A stretch of DNA of 64,000 nt from Sindora glabra (lineage: Eukaryota > Streptophyta > Magnoliopsida > Fabales > Fabaceae): the NCBI GenBank assembly GCA_020226215.1, contig CM035234.1, positions 74,417,135-74,481,134 of the forward strand, in the 5' to 3' direction. Shown here one piece after another: positions 49,369 through 60,800 of the stretch. Both the position numbers and the translations under genes were made by a program. Under the pieces are notes generated by a model. The model worked only from the letters and a program-made list of their open reading frames with translations, did no database searches and was not told the DNA's origin. Each line of letters opens with the position of its first letter. Positions within the stretch are counted from its first letter, which is position 1.

Positions 49369-52300
49369 ATAGAGAGAAGTGAAAATAGTAATTTGAATGT
49401 ATTGTAATTTACTTTATGAACTTAATATTAGTTTCTGAGTATGAATAAAATTTTGAAAAGTTGATAGCATGCAATCAGTAACATAAGTTCATAAAGAGAC
49501 ATAAATCCTAGTTAGGCCATTGGGTAAGGTATTCGGGTTGCCTTTGTCTCCAATGCTCTCATGTGAACTATAAGTCGAGGTTAAATGATCTAGAATGATC
49601 AAGTCATATTAAGACTTTAATATTTAGTTGATATTATAAAAATGATAAATTCTTAGGATTATCTTTATAAAACCTGAATGCTTTGATATTGGAACTTGAA
49701 AAGTTTATTTTCATGTCATTTTTACACCTTTTTCTATTTGTTTTACCTTTAATTCCTCAAATCCTTCTTCATCCATATCTTCTTTTAAATATAAAAAAGA
49801 TTCAACTTCAATTTTCAAAGAATAAATCAAATTTGAAGAAATTAATAAAAAAATAGATGACTAGTAGATGCCAAATATCCTTGATAAAAAATTATACTCT
49901 TTCCTAAATCACTTATTCTTCACTAAATCTGATTATATAATCAAGATTGTTGAAGAGATGATCAGGGTTAAACCTAAAGATGAGGATTTTACTCTTATTT
50001 TAGGCGAAAAAGCCCTTAAACACCAAAAGAAATATAACTTCATGCATATAGGTTATACCCAAATAGTAGCTAAATTTACTTTTAGAAGAGGCCTAAATAA
50101 TGATATTCTTCTTTGTCTTAAGGATAGAAAGGATAGTGACTTCAAGAATTTTCTTTTAAAAGTAGTGGAAACTAGTCTATCATAAGGACCTATTTACTTT
50201 AACTATTTTCTAGATCTTAACTATATCCTTCCAATGATTAATTTCTGAAAGTGCAACTTAAACTCTGCATTAAACTTTGTGGATACACCATAGGACTTGG
50301 ATAAATCCTTGTAGTAATTATCTATAGAATTCATCATAAACTTCATAATTTTACTAGATCACTATACATCAAACCATTAACTAAAAGTAGAGAAACCATC
50401 TTCTTTCTTACCAATGGTACTAAGGTTAATCTATCAATTCCTTGCGAAATAAGTTGGGATAGTATAAATTATCCAAAAAATTAAGTCTTTAGAAATGTTG
50501 TCAAACTTGTAGAAATCCTAACAAAAAATATATCAAGGATATAAACCATGAAGATGATTCTGCCATGATTTCCTTTTCAAAATAAAGAAAACCAAAAATA
50601 AAGGAATTTGAAGAGTCTTTTAAACAAACTAACCTAAAAAATCTGGTTATCAGACCTAGGAGATCCTTTTCAAGAAGAATCAAATTAACAAGATCTGTTA
50701 GACTTAAACCTTCTAGGAGATCTACCTTATCTACTCAAACTACAATTAATGTTAATTTGAGAATGATGGAAAAATCCATAAAGGTCCCCATACTAATGTA
50801 TGATCAAACTATTCAAAAAAAGATAAGAAAAATGGCTAAAAAAAATAAGAATTGATAGTGACTAAAAGGAATATGTCAAATTTATCAATTCACAACTTGC
50901 TCATAACTTTGTCTTGATGACCTTAAGGCATTATGAATATCGAACTAAAGGGTTTTGAAAAAGAATTTCAAATTGACAAAGAATCTTTAAGGAAGAAATT
51001 TTATTTTGAAGAATTTACTTTTTAAAGAACCTAGATTTTAAATAAATTTTAAGGAACTTTAAGGATAAATATTGAAAATAAATAATATGATTTTATGAAT
51101 TTGATAAAATTGATATTTCTTTCTTTGAATGATTTGAATTATATGTTAAGAATAATCAAATAGACTATTCTTTTAAAGAAATAGACTCTATTAGTATGGC
51201 TTCCAAAAATACTTAGGAATGGATTATAACTAAAAGTAAAAAATTCATTTCTGAGTTACCATCTCAAAAAGCTTTTCAAATGGAAACTACATATTTAAAG
51301 AGACTAATTTGAAACTCCCTTCAAGCAAAAGGATGTTGTTGAAGGAAAAAAAGTTTTAGCCTAAAGATATGATATCTCTAATAAATCAGAACAACTACAC
51401 CAATTGATATCTTTAAACTTTAGGTTAACCTTTTTTAAAAGATGTTGCTTTTTTCACTTCTTTAGAAGAATCCTTTGGTTTCAAGAAGGTTAAAATTTCT
51501 TTGTTCAAACCTTATCAAATCCCTCATAACAAGCAAGTGTCTTTATCCAAAGACCTAGCCATAGTTAGGATAGACCAAATGTTGGAAAAACTTAACTAAA
51601 AATTAGGAATAGTATATATTAATGAGACAACCACTCCATAGTCAGTCAAATTTGTCACTAGCAAAATAGTAGGAGTTCTAGACAATGGCTTTCAAATATT
51701 TTCAAAAAATTATCAAGAACTAGATCCAATTAAAAAGAGAATCAATTAAAGATTACTTAGAAGTTATACTACCTAAAAGCTAATTTCCCAAACCAAATCA
51801 TAGATGAAAAACTTTAAATTATTCAAAATTCTTACAATGAGAATAATATTTATAAATGGAACATAGATGAAAAATTTGAATATGAAATCATTAATACCCT
51901 TTAGCAAATGAACATGGTTAACACAATGTACCAATCAACCCACAATTATGATGACACAATAGTTGTTCACCTTCTTGTGGCCAGATTTACTTATCATTTT
52001 AAAGGATGATAGGATGAACATCTCATTAAGATAGAACAAACCTAAATAATTAAGGCTATCAAACATAACCAATAAGGATTAGTAATCCATAGACCTAATG
52101 GTCAGCTAATCTTAGTTTGCAGAAGGATAAATCTATCTAACTCCTAAAACCTTAAATACAAAACCCTTTCTGACTTTAGATAATATATAGATACCTTCTT
52201 TAGTGGGATTTACTTCAAATTAGATAGTAACCAACTTTTTTGGAAAAAATTTTTTCTTGTAGGTTTCTTAAGATCCTTAAACGATAAAGTTAGGAAGAAA

Positions 52301-53284
52301 ACCAAGAACTAATTTAATGGTCAAATTACTTATGAACAACTTAGTTATGAGCAATTAGTAAGTTATCTTTAGAAGGTAGTCCTTAAAATTTGTCAAGATG
52401 ACAAAATCTAAAGGCAATTAACCAAAGAAAAATCCTAAAATTAAAGAAAGTTATGAACCTTCTATAAGCAGTTTGGTTTCATCTGTTTAAAATCTAACAA
52501 ACCACAGTATAGGCAAAAAGCTAGATAGTAATTAAAGTTTAAACTTTAACCAAAATCATAAAACAAGAAATACCAAAGGAGAAAACCTATATATACTCTA
52601 CCTCTTAATTAATCGTAAGATATTCGACTAATGTGCTAATGGTGCAATAAGTTAGGGGCACATAGCTAAATACTATAGGTTACACAAGAGAATTAGATAA
52701 TTAGAGTTAGATGAATCCATCTTCAATCAAATATCTAACCTTCTTACCAAGGAATCTTTATAATTTGAAAGGGAAACAAGCAAAGAAGAGCAAGTTCATA
52801 AAATATCTTAACTCCCTTTGAATGACGAAATATCTTTTGTTATAGAAAAATTTTCATCTAAAAAATTCATAAATATGCTTAACTTTGAACAAACCTTACT
52901 TCTTGATATTATCAGTAATTTTCTGAATAATAAAAAGAAGAAAGAATGTTTTTAGAAACTTAAGTAAACTTTTGATAAATTAGCCTCTTCCTTTAAATAA
53001 TAGGAAGCAACCACCTATAACTCCAAAAATGTTTTGGATAGATTTAAATCAGAATAAAATAAACCTATAAGCTTATAGGATTTACAATATGAAATAAATC
53101 ATCTCAAAATATAAGTTAAAGAGCTCTAAGAAATCTAATAACTTTAAGGAGTTATTCTTTTTGAACTTTAAAGCTCTCTCAAAGGAAAAAAAATTAATTC
53201 AAGTAAAGAAGATTTCTTAGGATCTATCTCTAAAACCTTAATACAAAAATACCATATTCTATAAAAATGATTAAAAATAATTAG

Positions 53285-53380
53285 GAATTACAAATAGTTG
53301 CATTATTTGACATAAAAGTAGATATTAATTACATCCAAAGAGGTCTTATCCTAACCAAGTTCTTTAAAAAAAACCAAAGC
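53285..53380 (+). pseudogene. Viral aspartic protease remnant
   Basis: The text around 53300-53345 reads ALFDIKVDINYIQRGLI. The Asp (53309-53311) sits where the catalytic D-T/S-G triad begins, but the next two positions are Ile and Lys, so the active site is destroyed. Its position between zinc knuckle and reverse transcriptase is as expected. Confidence 0.65.
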
Positions 53381-54029
53381 CTGAATTAAAATAGCAAATG
53401 GTTTTCCTCTTGAAATCAATTTCAAGCTTCCTAACATAGAGATTGTAAATTCCTCCTATAAGACAAGTCAATCCTTCTTACTAGTTAAAAATTTATCAAG
53501 TAAAGCTATTTTGAGAACTCTTTTTATTCAAACTTTGACACCTTATAAGGTTTCAGATCAAAGTCTTTGGAGAAAAAAATTACCTTTCAATTTGTTAAAA
53601 AATCTAGAAAGATTAATTTGATAGATTATAAGAAGCCTAAATCAATTACCTTTCTAAATAAATTTCTTATAGAAAAATAAAGCAACAATTAAATACCTTA
53701 ATTGTTAAAGCTAAAATCAAGTCCTTGAAAAATAAAAAATTAGACATATTTGCTTTGACCTCCCAAATGCTTTCTAGAATATGAAGTAACATATGGTAGA
53801 ATTATCATATTAGAAAGACTTTGCAAAAAGAAAAATCCTAATCAAGGCAGGACCAATCTAGATGAATTAGGATCTTTTAAAGAATTACTAAAAAGAAATT
53901 AATAATCTCTTAAAAAATGGATTATCAGAAAATTTAAAAGTCCTTAATCATGTGTAGCATTTTATATTAACAAAAATACTAGAATTGAGTGAGGAATTCC
54001 ATTATAAGCCTCTTAACTAAGCACTTGAA

Positions 54030-54620
54030 TGGATTCAATATCCAATCCCAAATAAGAAAATTTTATTAAACAATTATATTCAATAAAAATATTTACAAAA
54101 TTTGATATGAAATATGATTTTTAACAAATTCAAATAGAACTTGAAGATAGGTACAAAATAGCATTTATAGTTCCTTTTAGACGTTAAGGATGGAATGTAA
54201 TACCTTTAGGCCTAAAAAAATGCTCCCTCAAAATTTTAAAGAATTACGAGTAATATTTATAATCCATTTTCCAAATTTATTATTTATATTGATGATGTTT
54301 TAGTGTTCTTAGATAACATTGATTGATACTTTAAATATCTAAATGTTTTCTTCAAAATTACTTAAAGAAATGGTTTAACAGTTTCAAAAACAAAAATTTC
54401 CTTATTTCAAACTAAAATTAAGTTTCTTAGTCATTATATTTATCAAGAAGCTATAACTTTGATTGAAAGATCAATTTAATTTATAGATACATTTCTTGAT
54501 TAACTTATTGAAAAAAACTAACTTCAAAAATTTTTGGGATGCTTAAATTATCTTTCAAATTTCTTTCTTTAACTTTCAAACTTATCGAACCCCTTCATGA
54601 ATGTTTAAAAAAGAATCCTC
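54030..54620 (+). pseudogene. Viral reverse transcriptase remnant
   Basis: The polymerase active-site motif YIDDV is intact at 54285-54299 in a readable context (FIIYIDDVLVF). Upstream a phrase around 54040-54060 matches the RT entry region, and downstream the thumb region near 54520-54600 is still legible (FLGCLNYLS). Several TAA and TAG codons and at least one frame change interrupt it. Confidence 0.8.
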
Positions 54621-54719
54621 TTCCTTAGACAAATGTTTATACTATAATTATTAAATAGATTAAGTCTCAAGTTAAAAGTCTTCCATGTCTGCATATTTCA
54701 AATTCAATTGCATTTAAAA

Positions 54720-55095
54720 TTGTTAAAACTAATGCCTTTGATTTAAGTTATAGGAGTATTCTTAAACAAGTTTTAAATGGTAAAGAGTATGTTATTGCAT
54801 GTACATCAAAATATTAGAATCCTACACAATAAAGTTATTTAACTTTTAAAAAGGAGATCTTAGCAATTGTTTTGTGTATTTAAAAATTCCAATCAAAACT
54901 TTTAAACCAAAAGTTTCTTATTAGAGTTGACAGTAACTTTGCCAAATCCATTTTGCAAAAAACTATTAAAAATATTGTATCAAAATAAATTTTTGCTAGA
55001 TAGCAAGCTATTTTAAGTGTTTTTTATTTTGAAATTGAGTATTTAAAGAGTTTTTCAAATTTCTTTCTAGATTTTCTTACAAGAGAATTTTTGTA
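54720..55095 (+). pseudogene. Viral RNase H remnant
   Basis: The frame after the RT shows the RNase H order. A first-motif segment has Asn in place of the usual catalytic Asp (TNAFD near 54729), followed by KKEILAIV near 54850, RVDSNFAK near 54925 and a final DFLTRE near 55071. Internal TAG and TAA codons occur at glutamine-like positions. The frame closes just before the second ORF. Confidence 0.75.
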
Positions 55096-55107
55096 AGAAA
55101 TATAGTG

Positions 55108-56080
55108 ATGCCTTCTAGGAAAAAGAAGAATTCAAATCCTCTAAATCATCCTTCTCAAATATCAAAACTAACTCCTAAAAAATGGGAGAAATAAATTGCT
55201 ACCTTATTCATTTCAAAATCAAAACTATAATAGCAAGAAAAGGTAATGATTTTTACTTTTCTATTGAAACTCTTTAGGCCTTTGATTTTTAACTCAAAAA
55301 CCCCTTTAACTTATAAAAAATCTTAGATTGACATAGCCAAGGAAGAAAAAGCCAAAGAGATAATCTTTAGCTAGTTTGAAATTCTCCACGCTATTACCAA
55401 TAAAAAAAAGTAAATCACAACAACGGGAACTTCATCAAAAGTTGTTGTAACTAAAAAAATCTAAGCCTACCAAAGTTACCATAAAATATATTAAAAAGCT
55501 AAATGCCTAAAATCTTGTTCAAATTGAACCTAAATACTAGGCCAAAGAACCAAAAGAACTCCTCCTAAAATTTTTTCCAATAGAATGGTATTTCATCCTA
55601 AAAACTTATCTCTACTCTAAAGAATTTTATAAGCATATTTTAGATAATTCTAATTTAATAAAAATTGAACATAAATTAAATGGAGATGATCTTAATCTGG
55701 TAACTCATTTAACTTTTAAGATTTTAAAAATTATAACTTCATCTAATTAAGGAATGGAACCCTTTAAGATGAATAAATTTAAAAATCCTTTCCATCCTAA
55801 TTTAATTGATTATTCATATTAAAACTATCAAAAGGCTTCATTCAATACCATTTATTTTCAAAACAAAAATTTAAAATATTCTTGGCTGATTTATTTCTTT
55901 CATAATGCTAAATACCAAATTGATTTATAAGGTGATGGAATATCTTTGGATTAATTGAAAATTTTCTTCTAGTAAATATTAAAGAGGAATGGGTGACTTT
56001 AAATCTTGCTTTGATAACAAAAATCATGACAATCTCCTTATGTTTCTACAAGTTTTCTTAAAGATAGGTCTCTTTTGAGC
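55108..56080 (+). pseudogene. Second viral ORF remnant, function unknown
   Basis: A new ATG 13 bases or so after the polyprotein end opens MPSRKKKNSNPLNHPSQ in a different frame, with protein-like lysine-, proline- and serine-rich text interrupted by many stops. In the first 570 bases I read about 14 stops: ten TAA, three TAG, one TGA. Florendoviruses have such a separate ORF2 of unknown role; transactivator proteins of other caulimovirids also sit here. The end is unclear. Confidence 0.55.
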
Positions 56081-56249
56081 CTACTATTGGGAATATCAAT
56101 TTTAGACAAAGTTCAAACTACAAATTTCCAATCATTTAAAAATAAGGACATCACATTTTATTATATTGTATATCATAAACATATATCATCTACTTCTATT
56201 ATTTCACATTTACATGTATTAATGTGGGATTTTATAAAAGAATAGTTGA

Positions 56250-57348
56250 GTATGATTTTTGAATATAGGTGTCCTCCAAAGATCCTATATTTAAATACCA
56301 TACTTAAGTATACCTATCTAGAGATGAATCTTAAGTCTCATATTTGAATATGATACTTGAAAATAGACTTTTAAAGGTTAATGTCTCAATTATATTCAAA
56401 TATCATACCTTGATGGAGGCATTTAGAAGCAATTTTATCTACTTATATTCAAGTTTGAGTATAGTACTTGAATATCGCTCTCCCAACATGATTCCTCAAG
56501 GCTATATTTAAATACTATACTCAAATAGCCTACTAGAATTTGCAAAAACAACCCAAAATTCTTGTAGTGTCAACCAAAACAATTTTATACAATCACATAT
56601 CATTACGTAATTCTAAAATTTCATTAACATACAAACAACCCATTACTTATTTAATAAGATTTAACAATCAAATCAAACTAATCATCATCCAAATTCATGA
56701 AATAATTTAATTCAAGTTTATTGAATCTAAGAATCAAGAAATTCCTAAATTAAGTAGGTTATCTACTTGATGATGGAGGAAATGAAAATTGATCAAAATA
56801 TAGGTTAATTGGTCCCTATCAAAAGTCAAGCAATAAGAATTAACCAAAAATCTTAATTCCTTCCTATTTCTAGTTCTAATGCCATCAATCCATAAATTTG
56901 AGCTTTAGCCTTACCTTGTACCTTGACTTGTTAACACTAATTGTTAAGAGAATTATCTTGATTCTAGCTAAAAAAATTGAAATTAAAGTGTTAGAATAAG
57001 AAGAAAATGGGAAGGAGGAAGAATGTTGGTGAAAGGAGTTGGAAGAATAGGAAAAAATCAAAGGGAAAAAGATATTTTAATATTAAAAGAATAATTTGAA
57101 AAATTTAAAAGGATTCAAGAATAAAACGAGAAAAGGACTTTCTCAATCTCTTCCATACATTTTTATTTAATTCTAATCACACCATAACTATTCTTTAATT
57201 TCATTCTTCATATTTTTAATGTTGCTTCCTTTTTTATTTTATTAATTTTTTATTATAAATACATCCACAATAATCTAACTTACTAACACAAATGTAAGTA
57301 TTTATGAAAAATGAATAAAATAAATTCTAATTTTGAAGAGGTGTAACA
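56250..57348 (-). mobile_element. Truncated LTR of the same family, minus strand
   Basis: On the minus strand it begins TGTTACACCTCTTC at 57348 and follows the start of the other LTR copies for several hundred bases (an 'ATGTATGGAAGAGATT' phrase corresponds to 'ATGTGTATGGAGGAGATTTA' at 33760). TACTTGAGTA-type words cluster at 56270-56540. The 3' end expected further left is missing, so the copy is truncated near 56250 next to the pararetrovirus. Confidence 0.55.
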
Positions 57349-57639
57349 TGTATGTATACTCTATTGAGGTATTATTTTGTCACTAATAAAACATATGTAA
57401 CTGTTTTCAAAACTTATATCATTGGACTCATATTTTGGTGATGAAAAAACATATTTAATTTAAATCTAGTGCTTTATAGATAATGAATTAAGTCTCTCAA
57501 TTCAATGCGCTATATTTATTAATTCATAGTTATTACTATTGTTTTTATATTGTCTTCAAACTCTAAGAGCTAATTTATAATTTTTTTAAGTTTAAGGATA
57601 CAATTTATATTTATAACTTTTTTAAATTTAAGAGGTTGA

Positions 57640-57894
57640 TTTACTAGTAAATGAAATTTCAAAAGCGGAAAGCGTATTTTTCCTTTTCCTTCGTTTTCGT
57701 GAGCCATTGTTGGACCAACATGGATTAGGGTGTCGAACTAAACGATATTGGGCCTTCATGGAATCTAAATGGATTGTTCCCAACTATAAGCCCATTTGAT
57801 ACAAACGACAACGATACTGGTTTCTTTTTGCCAGGCATTTCAAGCGAGAATTTAGACGACGACGTCACAGGGTGAAGATCTTCGAGTCCCAGCC
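57640..57894 (+). promoter_or_regulatory. Proximal promoter and 5' leader of the membrane protein gene
   Basis: The DNA becomes more GC-rich here. Two site II elements face each other: TGGGCC at 57749-57754 and AGCCCA (TGGGCT on the minus strand) at 57789-57794. GACGTCAC (57861-57868), a bZIP-type ACGT core, lies 27 bases before the start codon, possibly inside the leader. No TATA box is obvious. Site II pairs without TATA are typical of broadly expressed plant genes. Confidence 0.5.
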
Positions 57895-60800
57895 ATGGCT
57901 GCACTTACCGGTAGATCGCTTCTCTCGCAGCTGCTGCTGTTACCAGCTCTTCTTTCTGTTGCTTTTGCTTATAGGCCCGGAGACATCGTACCCATGAGCA
58001 GAATGGGGCAATACCACTCAGTTAGTGTTCGCAAATTTCTAGAAGCATATGTCTGTGTTCGTTCAATTCGTATCTTGCTCTAACATGGAAGTTGTCTATC
58101 TTTGAAATTGTTCATTGCAGTCACGAACTGTGTGGCATGACCTGATTGGCCGTCATTGTCCCATTTTCCCAGTCAATAGAGAGGTGCGTTTCTTGGAATT
58201 ATCGATTAGGGTTTCATATGCATATTGACAATTTTTATCGCTCTTTATATGGGCATTGAAATTCGTATTTGGTTCTTTCTTGCAATTTGATTATAGATGT
58301 TGATGCCTATTCCAAAGCCAACTGGATACACCGGGGCTGATCCGTATAAATTGTGAGAGTTTCTGTTGACTTTTTGCTCAATTCTGTTTGTTTTTTACCT
58401 GCGGATGATTTCTCAGAGGAAGATATTGTCTGTAGAATTTTTTTTTTTTCCAAATTTACACAGAAGTGAATGCTCATCTGTTTTGGCCACCAAATACTAA
58501 CTAGTTGTTGTTGCTGGGAAATTGGGGAGTCGATTTCCACTTTTGAGTGGATTCTTTCAGTTGGACAATGGATGTTTGCCCTTTGTATTAAACACTAGGA
58601 ATTGTACAAAATATGGAAATTATTCTCTCCAAAATAAATGGACGTTATTGAAATTTTTGAAAAATTGGGGTTTCTGTTTACAATAATTAGGCTGGTAACA
58701 CAATTATGGGAAAAGTATGCAATCGAAACCAAAGCAGGCTACTTTAGCCACATAAAGGGGTAGCATGCAAGAAAATTTAGTTGTATCATAATGTGTGTGA
58801 TAAAAAAAAATATATATTTTACAAGTGCAAGAAATAAAGGCAAAGTGTATAATGCAGTCATCAAAATGGAGTGAAAATTTAATGAATTTGCCCCAGTTAT
58901 GTAAAGGAGCATGTTCTGACACGTTTTTCAGGTCACAGTTGTTTTTAAGCTGCAGAAAAAAAAATGTTCTGATGAGAAGTTTTATTCCTCTCAGGTCATT
59001 TCAAGTTGGAAAGGAGAAGTTTTTAATTCCATGGCTTCTTGTGGTGAATCGGAGAAGTACCGAAGTTCCAATAATTGATGTGGAACTGGTAAGCTTTTGT
59101 TTAAGATGCATGAACTTAGAGCTTCTTGCATAATTATGCTAGCCAGTGAGATTTTAGGAATGGCAAACAACAAAACAAACAATAATAATTGGACTTGAAA
59201 TGAAAAAGATCATTTATTTAATGGCTGCCATTTCATGTGTCATGCAGAGGTATTCAGGTAGTGATTTGCATGGTGTCACTGCAAAAGTTGTGGATATGCC
59301 TCATCACTGTACGTTGTTCCTCTCAAATTATTCTTTGCATAACATTATCTATAATCTAATTTCTCTAGTCACATCATTTTGTCAATTGAAATGCACTCTT
59401 GGTTGTTGGTCACATGCTTCTGTGTGGTCACTGTTGTCAGAATTTTAGGAACTTTGAAATTGGCATTTGAAGGGATCACTGTTAGGATATTTTGTGTGAT
59501 CTTTTGGTATGGTGTCTCATTGTCTTATAAATTTATTGAAAATGTCTATGTGCATTCCTTTTATGTTTTTTTTAGGAAGCTTTGATCTGTATATGTTTTA
59601 TTTTGAACTGATCAGCACATTATCTCTTCATTATTCATTCCCATCCTGCGATTTTTTGACTGTTCTGCTGGCTATAAATGTTTTTTGGCTAATATATACT
59701 CTGTTTTGACTTTTGAGTTTTAAGTCTTTTTCACATGTCCACAAACTTCACATGCCACATCATGTTCCATTTTGCAATTTAGTTTACTGTTGATAAAAAT
59801 TGTTAGTGGAATTGTTTGTTTCATATTACATGGGTACTTCTTCATTATTTAATTTTGAATTAGTTGCTAATTTTCTCTTTGAAAAATGCAATTAATTAAG
59901 CATATCCAGAAGAGGAAGAAAAAGGAGAAAGAGAGAGGCAGACCTGCTTATAAATGAATATGCTATTCTTGGTTTTATGAGGGCTTGGGTTTGCTTATAA
60001 ATTTTTGTTTCTCTTAACAGATGTTGAAATTCATCCTGATATTCGTAAACAATTCTGGGATCCTGAGCATTGGCCAAAGCATATACTTGTTAGATATACA
60101 TGGTTGGTCTTATTTTATTTTCTGCTAAATACATTAATGGCTGTGTGGATTTGGTAACAATCATTCTAGAACTATGTCTTTAAGCATATGTCGCTAGATA
60201 TGCAAGGGGAGCCTCTTCTTCCAATTTTGTGTCATTTGAACAATTCTTTGTGTTCTCTCTCCTATTTCAAATTTAAAAAATCTTTTCTTTTCTCTTTTAT
60301 ATTTTTGGGGGCAGGCAGGCAGGCTTAAATTGAGTTCTATGGGGCCCGTAACTTTCTGTATTTGTAAGATCTTTTATTCATGAATTTTGGAAATTATTCT
60401 AGTTTGTGAGCTTTGAGAGTTGGCAGATAATACTCATGACCCATAAAAAATGCTGCTTTTCATCGTTATTGAAGTTTATGGTAGGATATTAAGGTGGTGG
60501 CTAGTGATGGAGAATGTTGTTTTTTCATTTGAAATAATTAGCTTCCATACTTGAACCTAAAGTAAAGTCTATAGGGATCTTTTGTGTCTATGTTCTATCT
60601 GCCTGATTTGGCAGGTGATCTAGAGTTTGTTAGGATTGTTTCAATATCTAATATCCTAGAGTTAGGATATTGCCAGTGCCTTGGAATGAAAATCTACAAA
60701 TATTTTGGATAAATTGGTGTAATTATATAGATTTAGTGGAGGGTTAACTTTGTAGTCTTCTTGAGAGGTGTGTTTACTCCTTGTGTTTTCTTATAATAAA

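Larger units (their letters stand above)
49868..55095 (+). pseudogene. Viral polyprotein ORF1 remnant (MP-CP-PR-RT-RH order)
   Basis: The first 105 codons (49868-50185) are open and match the 30K-type movement protein of caulimovirids, including a HIGYTQIVAKF stretch followed by RRGLNNDILLCLKDR. Then the frame breaks repeatedly. A CCHC zinc knuckle remnant at about 52634-52680 keeps the C-x2-C start and a downstream His, with a one-base shift between them and Tyr codons near the expected last Cys. Domains further on are listed separately. Reading frame changes several times (the start is in frame 2, the RT site in frame 3), so indels as well as stops have accumulated. Coat protein sits by position before the knuckle but has no readable signature. 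Confidence 0.8.
49357..56080 (+). mobile_element. Decayed endogenous pararetrovirus (Caulimoviridae, florendovirus-like)
   Basis: A nearly full-length but heavily broken viral genome copy. In order: tRNA-Met primer site, ~500-base leader, movement protein start, a long decayed region with a broken zinc knuckle (52634-52680), an aspartic protease remnant, reverse transcriptase, RNase H, then a second reading frame. There are no LTRs, no integrase and no LTR-type ends, which separates it from retrotransposons. A polyprotein beginning with the movement protein, followed by a separate downstream ORF, is the florendovirus plan; petuvirus-like or other caulimovirid groups remain possible. Dozens of stops and frameshifts make it incapable of expression. 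The right end is not sharp and abuts an LTR fragment. Confidence 0.8.

Noticed and set aside
49500..49600. SINE-like or tRNA-like phrase
   Set aside because: It lies between the primer site and the movement-protein start, where the viral leader is expected, and the boxes are poor.
56555..56569. CTTGTAGTG, resembling a CACTA right end
   Set aside because: The surrounding sequence aligns with the equivalent part of the solo LTR at about 18650-18700, so it is LTR sequence that happens to contain the word.
57895..58083. 62-codon open frame taken as a complete small gene
   Set aside because: After codon 42 it runs into an intron starting with GT at 58021; the spliced model gives a longer, coherent protein.
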